From the NCBI RefSeq assembly GCF_040958095.1, contig NC_091198.1:28373647-28437646 (forward strand): a DNA stretch of 64,000 bases. Reading direction: 5' to 3'. Source of the DNA: Procambarus clarkii. Taxonomy: Eukaryota > Arthropoda > Malacostraca > Decapoda > Cambaridae. Position 1 is the first letter of the stretch, and each line of letters opens with the position of its first letter. Made by a program: the position numbers and the translations under genes. A model generated the notes under the pieces. It made no database searches. It was not told the DNA's origin and saw nothing but the letters and a program-made list of their open reading frames with translations. Below are positions 45,014 to 57,456 of the stretch, in pieces.

Positions 45014-48000
45014 ACAAAAACGCATAAGGCGAACAATATCAAAAGTATCCGAGTCGCCAAGAATTCTACTGAGGGACAGGTGACCGCGAGGGGCGGTCGG
45101 AAAGCTAGACACACGCTCGTCCTGGAAGTCAGGACATTCAAGAAGGACATGCACGACCGTAAGAGGGACAATGCAACTAGAACAATAAGGAGCAGGGCGG
45201 CGCTCCATCAAGTGACCATGGGTTAAGCGAGTATGGCCAATACGCAACCTTGCCAGAGCTGTTTCCCACCGCAAGTTACGGTGGAAGGAGGACGGCCACG
45301 AGGAAACACAACATTTAAGAGTACGTAGATTGTTACCAGTAACAGACAACCAAGAAGCCTGCCAACGGGTAAAGAGGGAGGAATGGATAACCGGGTAAAA
45401 GTCGGAATACGGAATACCTTTACGAGAGATGAGACAAGAGCGGACAGCTTCCTTGCCGGCAGCATCCGCACGCTCATTTAAAGACACACCAATATGGCTG
45501 GGAACCCAGCAAAACTCAACCGACTTAAATTTACTGTGAACAAGAAACAGCCAATGATGGATCTCGACAACTACTGGATGAACCGGTTTAAAGGACCCGA
45601 GAGCCATGAGGGCACTACGAGAGTCAACAACAACTACAAAGGAAGACTGACAACGAGAAAGCAGGAGACGAAGAGCATAGAGAAAAGCATAAAGCTCCGC
45701 TGTAAAGATGCAAGTCTCCGGAGGTAAGCGACACATATAAGAGCGATCAGGAAAAACAACAGAGTAGCCAACACGGTCCGCAGACTTAGACCCATCGGTG
45801 AAGACAGAAACGGAGCGGGAGTGAGAAGAACAGTGCTCAAGGAAAAGGCGTTTTAGATCCGTAGGAGGGGTAAAAGCTTTAGTGATACGGGTCAAGGATT
45901 TACAAAACCGCGGAAGAGGGACTCTCCACGGGGGCAAAGAAGGAACAACACGAGGAGAAACATTAGAAATACGAACGGAAAGAGTCCTGTAGGCGAGATA
46001 ACCGGACAAAGAGGGAGGTGGTGAAGAGGAACAGGAACCGCAGGAGGGGTAAAAGTTAAAGCACGACAGAGACGAGAGGAAGGATGTTGTAAGGACCGCG
46101 CAAGATAGCGAAGACAGTAGCGATCACGGCGGTCTTGGAGAGACAGGAAGCCAGTGTCAACATACAAGCTAAGGACGGGAGTCGAACGAAAGGCACCAGA
46201 ACTGACGCGCAACCCAGTATGGTGCAAAGCATAAAGACGGCGAAGAGTAGAAGGAGAAGCAGACGAGTAAGCAGGGATACCATAATCGAGCTTAGACAGG
46301 ACGAGAGAGGAATGTAAAGCAAGGAGAGTGCGCCTATCTGCCCCCCCAAGAAGTATGGGACAAGACCCGAAGGAGGGTAAGGGCCTTAGAGCACTCAACA
46401 CTGAGGTAAGAGATATGGGGAGACCAAGACAAACGAGTGTCAAGGAATAACCCCAAAACTTCGCAGGATCTTTGTACTCATGAGGATGACCATAAAGTGA
46501 CAGAGGGACGAAGAACGACCCGTTTCCGCGTAAAAGTCATGGCACAAGTCTTAGAAGTAGAGAACTTGAAGCCATGATCGGTGGCCCAAGATGACACGGC
46601 ATCAATTGCAAGTTGAAGCCGGCGCTGAAGGACAGGCGAATCATCACCCTTGACAGCAAAGGGTAAGATCATCGACATAGAGAACAAAGAAGACACCTGA
46701 AGGAAGAGAGGAAATAAGACCATAGAGCAACCAGAAAAAGAGTACTGCACAGAACACTACCCTGGGGCACACCTTCGTATTGCTGAAAAGAGGCAGAGAG
46801 AGCGATACCAAGGAGCACCCGAAAGGAACGACGAGAGAGGAAGCTGCGGAGAAAGAGGGAGACGACCACGAAGACCAAAAGAATGAAGTTGAGATAGAAT
46901 ATGATACCGTGAAGTGGTGTCGTAAGCCTTACCCAGGTCAAAAAGGACGGCAACAACGGAGGTCTTCGCAGCAAAAGCAGTACGAGTATAGACCTCCAAG
47001 ATCACCAGTACATCTGTCGTGCTGCGGCACTTAGGGAAACCAAATTGAGAAGGGGAGAGGTGGTGATGGTGTTCCAGGAACCACATCAGACGAACGTTAA
47101 CCATACGTTCAAAGAGTTTGCAGACACAACTTGTGAGGGCAATAGGGCGAAAGTCCTTAGGGGAAGTACCCAGAGACCCCGGTTTGCGAACAGGGAGGAT
47201 AACGGCATCGAGCCAGTCCTCAGGGACTGACGACGAGTCCTAGATCCGATTATACAGACTCAGTAAATACCGAGACGTGCACGGAGGGAGATAGCGAAGC
47301 ATCTCATAATGAATACCATCGGAGCCCGCCGCCGTAGAACCGCAGAGGGCCAGGGCAGAACGAAGTTCAGAGAGAAAGAAGGGATCATTATAGGCAAGCT
47401 GAAGACGAGTGCAGAAATCTAAAGGACGAGACTCAAGGACAGGTTTACGAAGGAAAGATTGGGGAAGATGAAGACCAGAGCTAACAGAAGAAAAGTGGGA
47501 ACCCAGTATGGAAGCGACCTGCAACGGGTCCGCCACAGAAGTATCATGGAGGTGAAGGACCTGTGAAACATTGGGAGCGAACTTACCCGCTATCTTGCGG
47601 ATACGCTTCCAGATCTGGTGCAGAGGAGTTTCGGACGTTATTGTTGAGACGTAAGATGCCCAACATTCACGTTTAGCCGTACGGATGGACCTACGGGCCA
47701 CCGCACTCTCTTTCCGAAAGAAAAGAGAAAATAATCGGTCGTCTGCCTATGGCGGTGCCTCTTCCAGGCTGCACGCTTACAGCGGACAGCCCGAGCACAG
47801 TCCGCATTCCACCATGGAACGCACTTCCGTGAACCCCGAGAGGAAGAGCGAGGAATAGAGCGGAGGGCAGCGTTGAAGACAGTGTCATGAAAAAGGAGGA
47901 GAGCGCGAGAGAGAGGCAGAAGGGAGAGGTCAGAGAGAGCAGCACTGAGGATAAATAGGGTTCAGTCCGCCTTAGCAAACTGCCACCTAGGGAAAGAGAG

Positions 48001-48710
48001 GGAAGGGCAAAAAGAGAAAAAGGAAACAAGGATGGGGAAATTATCACTTCCATGGAGGTCATCAAGAACCTGCCACGTGAAATCTAAGTAAAGAGGAGAA
48101 GAGCAGAGAGAAAGATCAAGACAAGAAAGGGTGCGAGTCCGAGAGTCCAAATGAGTGGGCTCACCAGAATTCAGAAGAGACAGGGAAGAGGAGAGGAGAA
48201 ACGGCTCAAGAAGGCGACCCCGGGTATTCGTCAGACGTCACCCCAAAGAAAATGACAATTGCAGTCACCCAGCAGGAGCACAGGCTCCGGCAAGGAGTCA
48301 AGGAGGCGTTTCAAATCAGGAAGAGAGAGCGGGACACTCGGGGGGAGATAAATGGAACAAACTGTGTAGCATTTCCCCACAAAGATAAGAGCAGCAGAAC
48401 AATGGAGAGGCGAAGGAAAAAGTAAAGAACAAAGGGAACATCAGCACGAATCAAGAGAGCAGAAGAATTAGAAGCCCCAGCAACGGCTTGGGGGGGGGGG
48501 GAAGAGAGAAAGGAATAGCCACGAAAACAACCAGGACGAGCACCAAGCATTGGCTCCTGGAGACAGACACATAGGGGCGAAAACCGCGAAATTAGAAGTT
48601 GGAGTTCGAGGAAATTGGCGTAATAACCTCGAACGTTCCATTGAAGAATGGACAACGACGAGCAGAGAAGACAAAAAACAGAGAACAAGGAAGAAAGGCG
48701 AAAGAGCAAC
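45013..48710 (-). pseudogene. R3' ORF2: endonuclease, RT and RNase H (heavily broken)
   Basis: RNase H is open at 44966-46009 (FTDGSKSADRVGY, AELYAFLYALR, SHIGVSLNERADAAGKEA) but its C-terminus runs into the junction. RT is scattered over 46009-47104 with several frameshifts, including one that removes the YVDD region (46680-46760). The endonuclease lies at 48710-47700. It carries more lesions than R1 or R4. Confidence 0.8.
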
Positions 48711-48718
48711 AGAGTACG

Positions 48719-50669
48719 TTAAAGAATATCAGGGTCGGGATCAGGGTCAGCAAAGTCAGGGTTAGGGGGCATGGGTAAACTGAGCAAAAACGGAGGGAAG
48801 GAAACGGGAGAACAGATCAGAGGTGGGCAGGCGGGGTCCGGAGGAGGAGGAGGAAGAGGAAGAGACAACGGAGGGGAGCAGTCAAGGACAGCAGCAGGAA
48901 GAGGGGAAGTAGAAAGAGGGGAGCGCACCCCAGCAAGAGCAGCAACCGAAAGGGAAGCAGGGGCCAAAGAAACCTCCATAGCAGGAACAGGGGGCGCAAT
49001 CACTGAAACGGGAGGGGAAGGAGCGAGAGAGCCAGAAGTAGGAGCTGAGGAAGAAAGCGAAGCCTTCTTACCCGCCGAGAAGGAGGAAGGAGAGGAGCCA
49101 GGCTGACGCTTCTGACTTAAAGAGTCTGGTGTCCCAGCAACTACGTACCGGGCAACGGATTCGTGTCTCAACAGAAGCTGAACGAGAGCACACACGACGG
49201 CCGTTAGGAGAGCGATGGACATCCGCCTGCACCGACAGCCGGCGGGGAGAGCCGATAGATGGAGGAAGAGGGTGGGAAGGAGGATCGGAGGGGGACGAGG
49301 AAGAAGACACAGGAGACATGACAGACCGGGTAGAAAGAAGAGGAACCCCAGACAGAGGACCAGGAGGAGGATCCTTCGGGAGAGAACCCAAAGGAACAGA
49401 GGAGGGGGCAGTGGGCGTATCAGGGTCCAAGGCTCGGAAACGGTTGCGAGTCTGAGGAAGGGGGGAAGGACGAGTAGAGGAGGAGCGCAACACGCGATCA
49501 TAAGAGATGTTAGTATAAGGCGAGAGCCGGCGAACGTGGCGCCTCTCCTCGAGAAAAGATAAACGCTCCCGGTGCTTCAGGTAGAGGACGGCTGCCTCAA
49601 GCTTGTAATGGACACAGGCACGGGAGAAGGTAGGATGGGCCTCGCTGCAGTTGAGGCAGCGAGCTTGGGGAGAAGTGCACTCCGACTTAGAGTGACCTTC
49701 GCCACCACACAAAGGACAGAGACAGTCCCGGAGCAGCGGAGGGCACCATGCCCAAACCTCCAGCACTTGTTACAAAGTCGAGAAGGAATATACTCCTGGA
49801 CAGAGCACCTAACACCAGCAAGAATGACAGGATGGAAGGGTCCTACCATCAAAGGTGATCTTCACAACGCGAAGGGGTTGACGGCGACGACCAAGAGGGG
49901 GACGAGTAAACGAGTCAACCTGGAGGACAGAATGGCCTTGGGCATCAAGGATATGCCGAATATCATCGTGGCAATCCTGCAGATTCCGAACACCGGTTGC
50001 AACATGGGGTGGGAGGAGAATAGTGCCAACACTGGCATTCATCTGAACGTTCTTGGAGACCCGAACAGGGATCTCGCCAAGGCAAGATAAGGCAGCCAAG
50101 CGGGAAGCTGCATCCTGAGAAGGAGCAGCAACAACACGTGTACCGAGACGAGTGTGGTTGACAGTAACAGACGCATCCACGGAATCTACAAGATGCCGAT
50201 GGAGGGAGAAATCGTCATGAGGCGCAGAATCAAGAGGGAGGAGATCAAAGCATTTGGCCCATGAAGGACCAAACAAGGCTTGATACGCATCGGCACAGGA
50301 AGGAATCGAGCGAGTGCGGATGGGGCGCGAACGGCGTTGAGAACCCCTAGAGAGGGGTCAAAAGGCGCAGTAGTCACGAGAGACTCAGCCGCACCAGGGG
50401 ACGAAGTGGTCACCACCGGGGGCTGGAGGCTCGACCCAACCACAGGAGGGAGGGGAGCTGGGGGAAAAAGTCAGGATGGTCAAAGGAGGAGCAAGGTCGG
50501 GGCCCAACGCAGCAGGAGCTACTTTGCCTGGTCTTCCAATACAGGCCGACTCAGGGGCTAAGGCTCGTGGGGTGGGCGACCGAGAGGGTACAACGGAAAC
50601 AGTCAACGACAGAGACGAAGAGAAAAATTCATCCACGAATGTGCCCCCATACCCACCATGGAGCCACAA
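48719..50669 (-). pseudogene. R3' ORF1: gag (broken)
   Basis: Pro/Ser tail ending DPDIL (48719), knuckles CPLCGGEGHSKSEC and CLNCSEAHPTFSRAC in the frame 49068-49766, first knuckle (CNKCWRFGHGALRC) in another frame at 49577-49852, core at 49809-50276. The N-terminus (50276-50669) diverges most from R1/R3. At least three frameshifts. Confidence 0.8.
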
Positions 50670-51247
50670 TTAGACGCAGGACTCCCAACAGGAAGCTATT
50701 GCCGATCATGCCGGGGCCCCCTAGGGATGCGTCGTGAGTATACGCCCCACAAACGCCACCTTAAGAACCGTCAGTCCGTCGAGATCGGGTTCAGCGACGA
50801 AAGGGGGATTGACAATAAAAGGTTCCCCTCGCTCGAGACGTTGGGTACTACAGTTCTACGGGTGCAAGAGTATGCCTCCTCAAACACCCGGGCCTCAAAA
50901 TAGAAGTCCAAAGAAATAATCCAAAACAAGCAAAAGGTCGGCAGGAAACGACAAGCAGATAGGAGAAGAGGGGGAGAAAAAACGAAAACAGAAGGAAAAG
51001 GAAAAGGTGCTCAGCAGAATGGGAGAGGACGGCAGCGGAAGCACTAGGCTAGAAAAGGACAGAGGACTGTCCCAAGGAGCATCACACTCTGGCAGCCGCC
51101 CAATAAGCCCCCCTCACGGCAACAACGAGCTGAGCGGGGAGGGGGGTGGGAAGCGAGTAATTATCAAAAGTAAGTAATTATCAAAATAAGGCACCAAACC
51201 GGGAAGGCTATGTAGCACCATCAAATACGCAAAATAATCAGAGGGCG

Positions 51248-54200
51248 CTAAATATCACCAAGGATGCCAATACGAGAACAAAAACGCATAAGGCGAACGA
51301 TATCAAAAGTATCCGAGTCACCAAGAATTCTATCGAGGGACAGGTGACCGCGAGGGGCGGTCGGAAAGCAAGACACACGCTCGTCCTGAAAGTCAGGACA
51401 TTCAAGAAGGACATGCACGACCGTAAGAGGGACAATGCAACTAGGACAATAAGGAGCAGGGCGGCGCTCCATCAAGTGACCATGGGTTAAGCGAGTATGG
51501 CCAATACGCAACCTCGCCAGAGCTGTTTCCCACCGCCGGTTACGGTGGAAGGAGGACGGCCACGAGGAAACACAACATTTAAGAGTACGTAGCTTGTTAC
51601 CAGTAACAGACAACCAAGAAGCCTGCCAACGGGTAAGAACTGAGGAATGGATAACTGGGTAAAAGTCGGAATACGGAATGCCTTTACGAGAGATGGGACA
51701 AGAGCGGACAGCTTCCTTAGCGGCAGCATCCGCACGCTCATTTAAAGACACACCAATATGGCTGGGAACCCAACAAAACTCAACCGACTTAAATTTACTG
51801 TGAACGAGAAACAGCCAATGCTGGATCTCGACAACTACTGGATGAACCGGATTAAAGGACCCGAGAGCCATGAGGGCACTACGAGAGTCAACAACAACCA
51901 CAAAGGAAGACTGACAACGAGAAAGCAGGAGACGAAGAGCAGAGAGAATAGCATAAAGTTCTGCTGTAAAGATGCTAGTCTCCAGAGGCAAGCGACACAT
52001 ATAAGTGCGATCAGGAAAAACAACAGAGTAGCCAACACCGTCCGCTGACTTAGACCCATCGGTGAAGACAGAAACGGAGCGGGAGTGAGAAGAAAAGTGC
52101 TCGAGGAAAAGGCGTTTTAGAACCGTAGGAGGGGTAAAAGCTTTAGTGATACGGGTCAAGGAAGTACAAAACCGCGGAAGAGGGACCCTCCACGGGGGCA
52201 AAGAAGGAACAACACGAGGAGAAACATCAGAAATACGAACGGAGAGAGAATCCTGTAGGCGAGATAACCGGACAGAAAGAGAGGTGGTGAAGAGGAACAG
52301 GAACCGCAGGAGGGGTAAAAGTTAAAGCACGACAGAGGCGAGAGGAAGGATGTTGCAAGGACCGCGCAAGATAGCGAAGACAGTAGCGATCACGGCGGTC
52401 CTGGAGAGACAGGAAGCCAGTGTCAACATACAAGCTAAGGATGGGAGTCGAACGAAAGGCACCAGAACTGAGGCGCAACCCAGTATGGTGCAAAGCATAA
52501 AGACGGCGAAGAGTAGAAGGAGAAGCAGACGAGTAAGCAGGGCAACCATAATCGAGCTTAGACAGGACGAGAGAGGAATGTAAAGCAAGCAGAGTGCGCC
52601 TATCTGCCCCCCAAGAAGTATGGGACAAGACCCGAAGGAGGGTAAGGGCCTTAGAGCACTCAACACGGAGGTAAGAGATATGGGGAGACCAAGACAAACG
52701 AGTGTCAAGGAATAACCCCAAAAGCTTCGCGGAATCTTTGTATTCAAGGGGATGACCATAAAGTGACAAAGAGGGACGAAGAACAACCCGTTTCCGCGTA
52801 AAAGTCATGGCACAAGTCTTAGAAGTAGAGAACTTGAAGCCATGACCTGTGGCCCAAGACGACACGGCATCAATTGCAAGTTGAAGCCGGCGTTGAAGGA
52901 GAGGCGAATCATCACCCTGACAACAAAGGGTAAGATCATCGACATAGAGAGCGGAGAAGACACCAGAAGGAAGAGAGGAAAGAAGACCATTGAGGGCAAC
53001 AAGAAAAAGAGTAGTGCTCAGAACACTACCCTGGCACACCTTCGTATTGCTGAAAAGAGGGAGAGAGAGCGGTACCAAGGCGCACCCGAAAGGAACGACG
53101 AGAGAGGAAGCTGCGGAGAAAGAGAGGGAGATGACCACGAAGGCCAAAAGAATGAAGTTGAGATAGGATATGATAACGCCAAGTGGTGTCGTAAGCCTTT
53201 TCTAGGTCAAAAAGGACGGCAACAACGGAGGTCTTCGCAGCAAAAGCAGTACGAATATATACCTCCAAGTTCACCAGGACATCTGTCGTGCTGCGGCACT
53301 TGCGGAAACCAAATTGAGAAGGGGAGAGGAGGTGATGGTGTTCCAGGAACCACATCAGACGAACGTTAACCATACGTTCAAAGAGTTTGCAGACAACTTG
53401 TGAGAGCAATAGGGCGAAAGTCCTTAGGGGAAGTACCCAGAGACCCCGGTTTGCGAACAGGGAGGACAACGGCATCGAGCCAGTCCTCAGGGACTGACGA
53501 CGACTCCCAGATCCGATTATACAGACTCAGTAAATACTGAGACGTGCTCGGAGGGAGATGGCGAAGCATCTCATAATGAATACCATCGGAGCCCGCCGCC
53601 GTAGAACCGCAGAGCGCCAGGGCAGAACGAAGTTCAGAGAGAGAGAAGGGATCATTATAGGGAAGCTGAAGATGAGTGCAGAAATCTAAAGGACGAGACT
53701 CAAGGACAGGTTTACGAAGAAGGAAAGATTGGGGAAGATGAAGACCAGAGCTAACAGAAGAAAAATGGGAACCCAGTTCGGAAGCGACCTGCAACGGGTC
53801 CGCCACAAGAGTATCATGGAGGTGAAGGACCGGTGAAACATCGGGAACGAACTTACCCGCTATCTTGCGGATACGCTTCCAGATCTGGGCCAGAGGGGTC
53901 TCGGACGTAATTGTTGAGACATAAGATGCCCAACATTCATGTTTAGCCGTACGGATGGCCCTACGGGCCACCGCACTCGCTTTCCGAAAGAAAAGAAAAG
54001 AATCGGTCGTCTGCCTACGGCGGTGCCTCTTCCAGGCTGCACGCTTACAGCGGACAGCCCGAGCACAGTCCGCATTCCACCAGGGAACGCACTTCCGTGG
54101 ACCCCGAGAGGAAGAGCGAGGAATAGAGCGGAGGGCAGCGTTGAAGACAGTGTCATGAAAAAGGAGGAGAGCGCGAGAGAGAGGCAGAAGGGAGAGGTCA

Positions 54201-54980
54201 GGGAGAGCAGCACTGAGGGTAAATAGGGTCCAGTCTGCCTTAGCAAACTGCCACCTAGGGAAAGAGAGGGAAGGGCGAAAAGAGAAAAAGGAAACAAGGA
54301 TGGGGAAATGATCACTTCCATGGAGGTCAGCAAGAACCTGCCACGTGAAATCTAAGTAAAGAGAAGAAGAGCAGAGAGAAAGATCAAGACAAGAAAGGGT
54401 GCGAGTCCGAGAGTCCAAATGAGTGGGCTCACCAGAATTCAGAAGAGACAGGGAAGAAGAGAGGAGAAACGGCTCAAGGAGGCGACCCCGGGTATTCGTC
54501 AGAACGTCACCCCAAAGAGAATGACGACAATTGAAGTCACCCAGCAGGAGCACAGGCTCCGGCAAGGAGTCCAGGAGGTGTTTCAAATCAGGAAGAGAGA
54601 GCGGGACACTTGGGGGGAGATAAATGGAACAAACTGTGTACCATTTCCCCACAAAGATACGAGCAGCAGAACAATGGAGAGGCGAAGGAAAAAGTAAAGG
54701 AACAAAGGGAACATCAGCCCGAATCAAAAGAGCAGAAGAATTAGAAGCCCCAGCAATGGCTGGGGGAGGAGAGAGAAAGGAATAGCCACGAAAACGACCA
54801 GGACGAGCACCAAGCATTGGCTCCTGGAGACAGACACAAAGGGGCGAAAACCGCGAAATAAGAAGTTGGAGTTCGAGGAAATTGGCGTAATAACCTCGAA
54901 CGTTCCATTGAAGAATGGACAACGACGAGAAGAGAAAGGACAAAAACAGAGAACAAGGAAGAAACAAAGGCGAAAGACCA
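51248..54980 (-). pseudogene. R4 ORF2: endonuclease, RT and RNase H (three frameshifts)
   Basis: A 529-codon open stretch (53378-54967) holds the whole endonuclease (LQWNVRGYYANF, LLLGDFNCRHSLWGD, GSDHFP) and the RT start. RT palm motifs (LFDLEKAYDTTW, then ALYVDDLTLC) follow in 53475-52227, and RNase H is intact at 52201-51248 (FTDGSKSADGVGY, then Tyr where R1 has a stop). The breaks are 2-bp deletions relative to R1 near 53393, 53032 and 52280. All catalytic residues seen in RT and RNase H are present, making this the least damaged ORF2 here. Confidence 0.85.
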
Positions 54981-54990
54981 ACAGAGCACG

Positions 54991-56935
54991 TTAAAGAATA
55001 TCAGGGTCGGGACCAGGGTCAGCAAAGTCAGGGTTAGGGGGCATGGGTAAACTGTGCAAAGACGGAGGGAAGGAAACGGGAGAACAGAGCAGAGGTGGGC
55101 GGGCAGGGTCTGGAGGAGGAGGAGGAGGAGGAAGAGGAGGAGACAACGGAGAGGAGCCGTCAAGGACAGCAGCAGGAGGAGGGGGAGTAGAAAGAGGGGA
55201 GCGCACCCCAGCAAGAGCAGCAACCGAAAGGGAAGCAGGGGCCAAAGAAACCTCCATAGCAGGAACAGGGGGCGCAAGCACTGAAACGGGAGGGGAAGGA
55301 GCAACAGAGCCAGAAGGAGGAGCTGAGGAAGAAAGCGAAGCCTTCTTACCCGCCGGGGAAGAGGAAGGAGAGGAGCCAGGCTTACGCTTCTGACTTAAAG
55401 AGACCGGTGTCCCAGCAACTACGTACCGGGCAACGGATTCCAGTGTCTCAACAGGAGAAGCCGAACGAGAGCACACACGACGGCCGTTAGGAGAGCGATG
55501 GACATCCGCCCGCACCGACAGGCGGTGGGGAGAGCCAATAGATGGAGGAAGAGGATGGGAAGGAGGATCGGAGGGGGACGAGGAAGAAGACACAGAAGAC
55601 ACGACAGACCGGGTAGAAGGAAGGGGAACCCCAGACAGAGGACCAGGAGGAGGATCCTTCGGGAGAGAACCCAAAGGAACAGAGGAGGGGGCAGTGGGCG
55701 CATCAGGGTCCAAGGCCCGGAAACGGTTGCGAGTGAGGAAGGCGGGAAGGACGAGGAGAGGAAGAGCGCAACACGCGAGCATAAGAGATATTAGCATAAG
55801 GCGGGAGCCGGCGAACCTGGCGCCTCGCCTCAGGAAAAGATAAACGCTCCCGGTGCTTCAGGTTGAGGACGGCTGCCTCAAGCTTGTAATGGACACACGC
55901 ACGGGAGAAGGTAGGATGGGCCTCACCGCAGTTGAGGCAACGAGCCTGGGGAGAAGTGCACTCCGACTTAGAGTGACCCTCGCCACCACACAAAGGACAG
56001 AGAGAGACAGTCCCGGAGCAGCGGAGGGCACCATGCCCAAACCTCCAGCACTTGTTGCAGAGCCGAGGAGAAGGGATGTACTCCAGGACAGAGCACCTGG
56101 CACCAGCAAGAATGACAGAGGGTGGAAGGGTCCTACCATCAAAGGTAATCTTCACAACCCGGAGGGGTTGACGGCGACTACCACGAGGGGGGACGAGTAA
56201 ACGTGTCCACCTGGAGAATAGAATGGCCCTGGGCAGCGAGGATATGGCGAATATCGTCGTGGCAGTCGCGCAGGTCTCGAACACCGGTTGCAACATGGGG
56301 CGGGAGCAAAATAGTGCCAACACTGGCATTCAATTGAGCGTTCTTCGAGACCCGAACGGGGGTCTCGCCAAGGCAGGATAAGGCAGCCAAGCGGGAAGCA
56401 GCATCCTGAGAAGGAGCAGCAACGACACGTGTACCGAGACGAGTGGGGTTGAAAGTAATGGAGGCATCCACGGAATCAATGAGATGTCGATGAAGGGAGA
56501 AATCGTCAGGAGGCGCAAAATCAAGAGGGAGGAGATCAAAATATTTGGCCCACGAAGCGGGACCAAACAAGGCTTGATAGGTAGCAGAACTGGAAGGAAT
56601 CGAGCGAGGGCGGCCGTGACGAGGACGGCGGTGAGAACCCCCAGAGAGAGAGGGGTTAAAAGGCGCAGTAGTTACAACTAGAGAAGGAGCCGCGCCAGGG
56701 GACGAGGTAGTCACCACTGGGGGCTTGGGGCTCGACCCAACCACAGAGGAGGGAGGGGAGCCAGGGGAAGGAGTCAGAGAGGCCAAAGGAGGAGCAAGGT
56801 CGGGGCCCAATGCAGCGGAGGCTACAGAGCCCGGTCTTCCAATACGGACCGACTCGGGGGCTTGGTCGCCCACCCCACGAGCCTGAAAAGGTAAGCCAGA
56901 AGCAGCCGAAACAGGGGTTATCTTGACGAAATTAA
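54991..56935 (-). pseudogene. R4 ORF1: gag (start codon lost, frameshifts)
   Basis: Homologous to R3 ORF1. The start reads AAGATAACC: one GAT of AAGATGATAACC is missing, deleting the ATG. Core 56873-56178, knuckles CNKCWRFGHGALRC, CPLCGGEGHSKSEC and CLNCGEAHPTFSRAC all correct in 56329-55703, tail 55797-54991. Frameshifts near 56190 (one extra G) and 55735 (2-bp deletion). Confidence 0.85.
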
Positions 56936-57031
56936 GAATTCACTCACGAATGTGCCCCCACACCCACCATGGAGCCACAATTAGAGGCAGGACACCCAAC
57001 AAGAAGCTATCGCCGATCTTGTCGGGGCCTC

Positions 57032-57394
57032 CTAGGGGTGCGTCGTGAGTATACGCCCCACAAACGCCACCTTAAGAAACCGACAGTCCGTCGAGATCGG
57101 GTTCAGTGACGAAGTGGGGATTGACAATAAAAGGTTCCCCTCGCTCTCTACGTCGGGTACTGCAGTTCTACGGGTGCATGAGTATGCCTCCTCAAGCACC
57201 CGGGCGTCAAAATAGAAGAAGTCCATGGAAGAACCAGAACGAGCAAAAGGTCGGCAGGAAACGGCAAGCAGATAGGAGAAGAGGGGGGAGAAAAACGAAA
57301 CAGAAGGAAAAGGAAAAGGTGCCCAGCAGAATTGGAGAGGGCGGCAGCAGGAGCACAAGGCTAGAAAAGGACAGAGGACTGTCCTAAGGAGCAT
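57032..57394 (-). other. Possible upstream ORF of R4, 120 codons
   Basis: ATG at 57394 (GTGATGCTCC) to TAG at 57032, ahead of ORF1. The N-terminal 55 residues are hydrophobic and Cys/Phe-rich; the second half contains DFFYFDARVLEEAYSC. R1 has the same frame with a 1-bp break, and R3 only the second half. Between R4 and R3 residue changes are as common as silent ones, which argues against strong constraint. Confidence 0.25.
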
Positions 57395-57456
57395 CACACT
57401 CCAGCAGCCGCCCACGAAGCCCCCACACGGCGACAACGAGCTGAGCGGGGAGGGGG

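Larger units (their letters stand above)
45013..51157 (-). mobile_element. R3': 3'-truncated R retrotransposon, inverted to R3
   Basis: 5' end near 51157, 5' UTR to 50660, ORF1 wreck, ORF2 wreck, ending in RNase H at 45013. Its 5' end abuts the 3' tail of R4. Confidence 0.8.
51158..57456 (-). mobile_element. R4: near full-length R retrotransposon
   Basis: The duplicate of R1: 3' tail at 51158-51190 (a doubled TAATTATC motif), ORF2, ORF1, a 5' UTR with a single unit, and a 5' end at 57456 abutting the same R-like stub as R1. It retains intact stretches where R1 is broken and the reverse. Confidence 0.85.
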
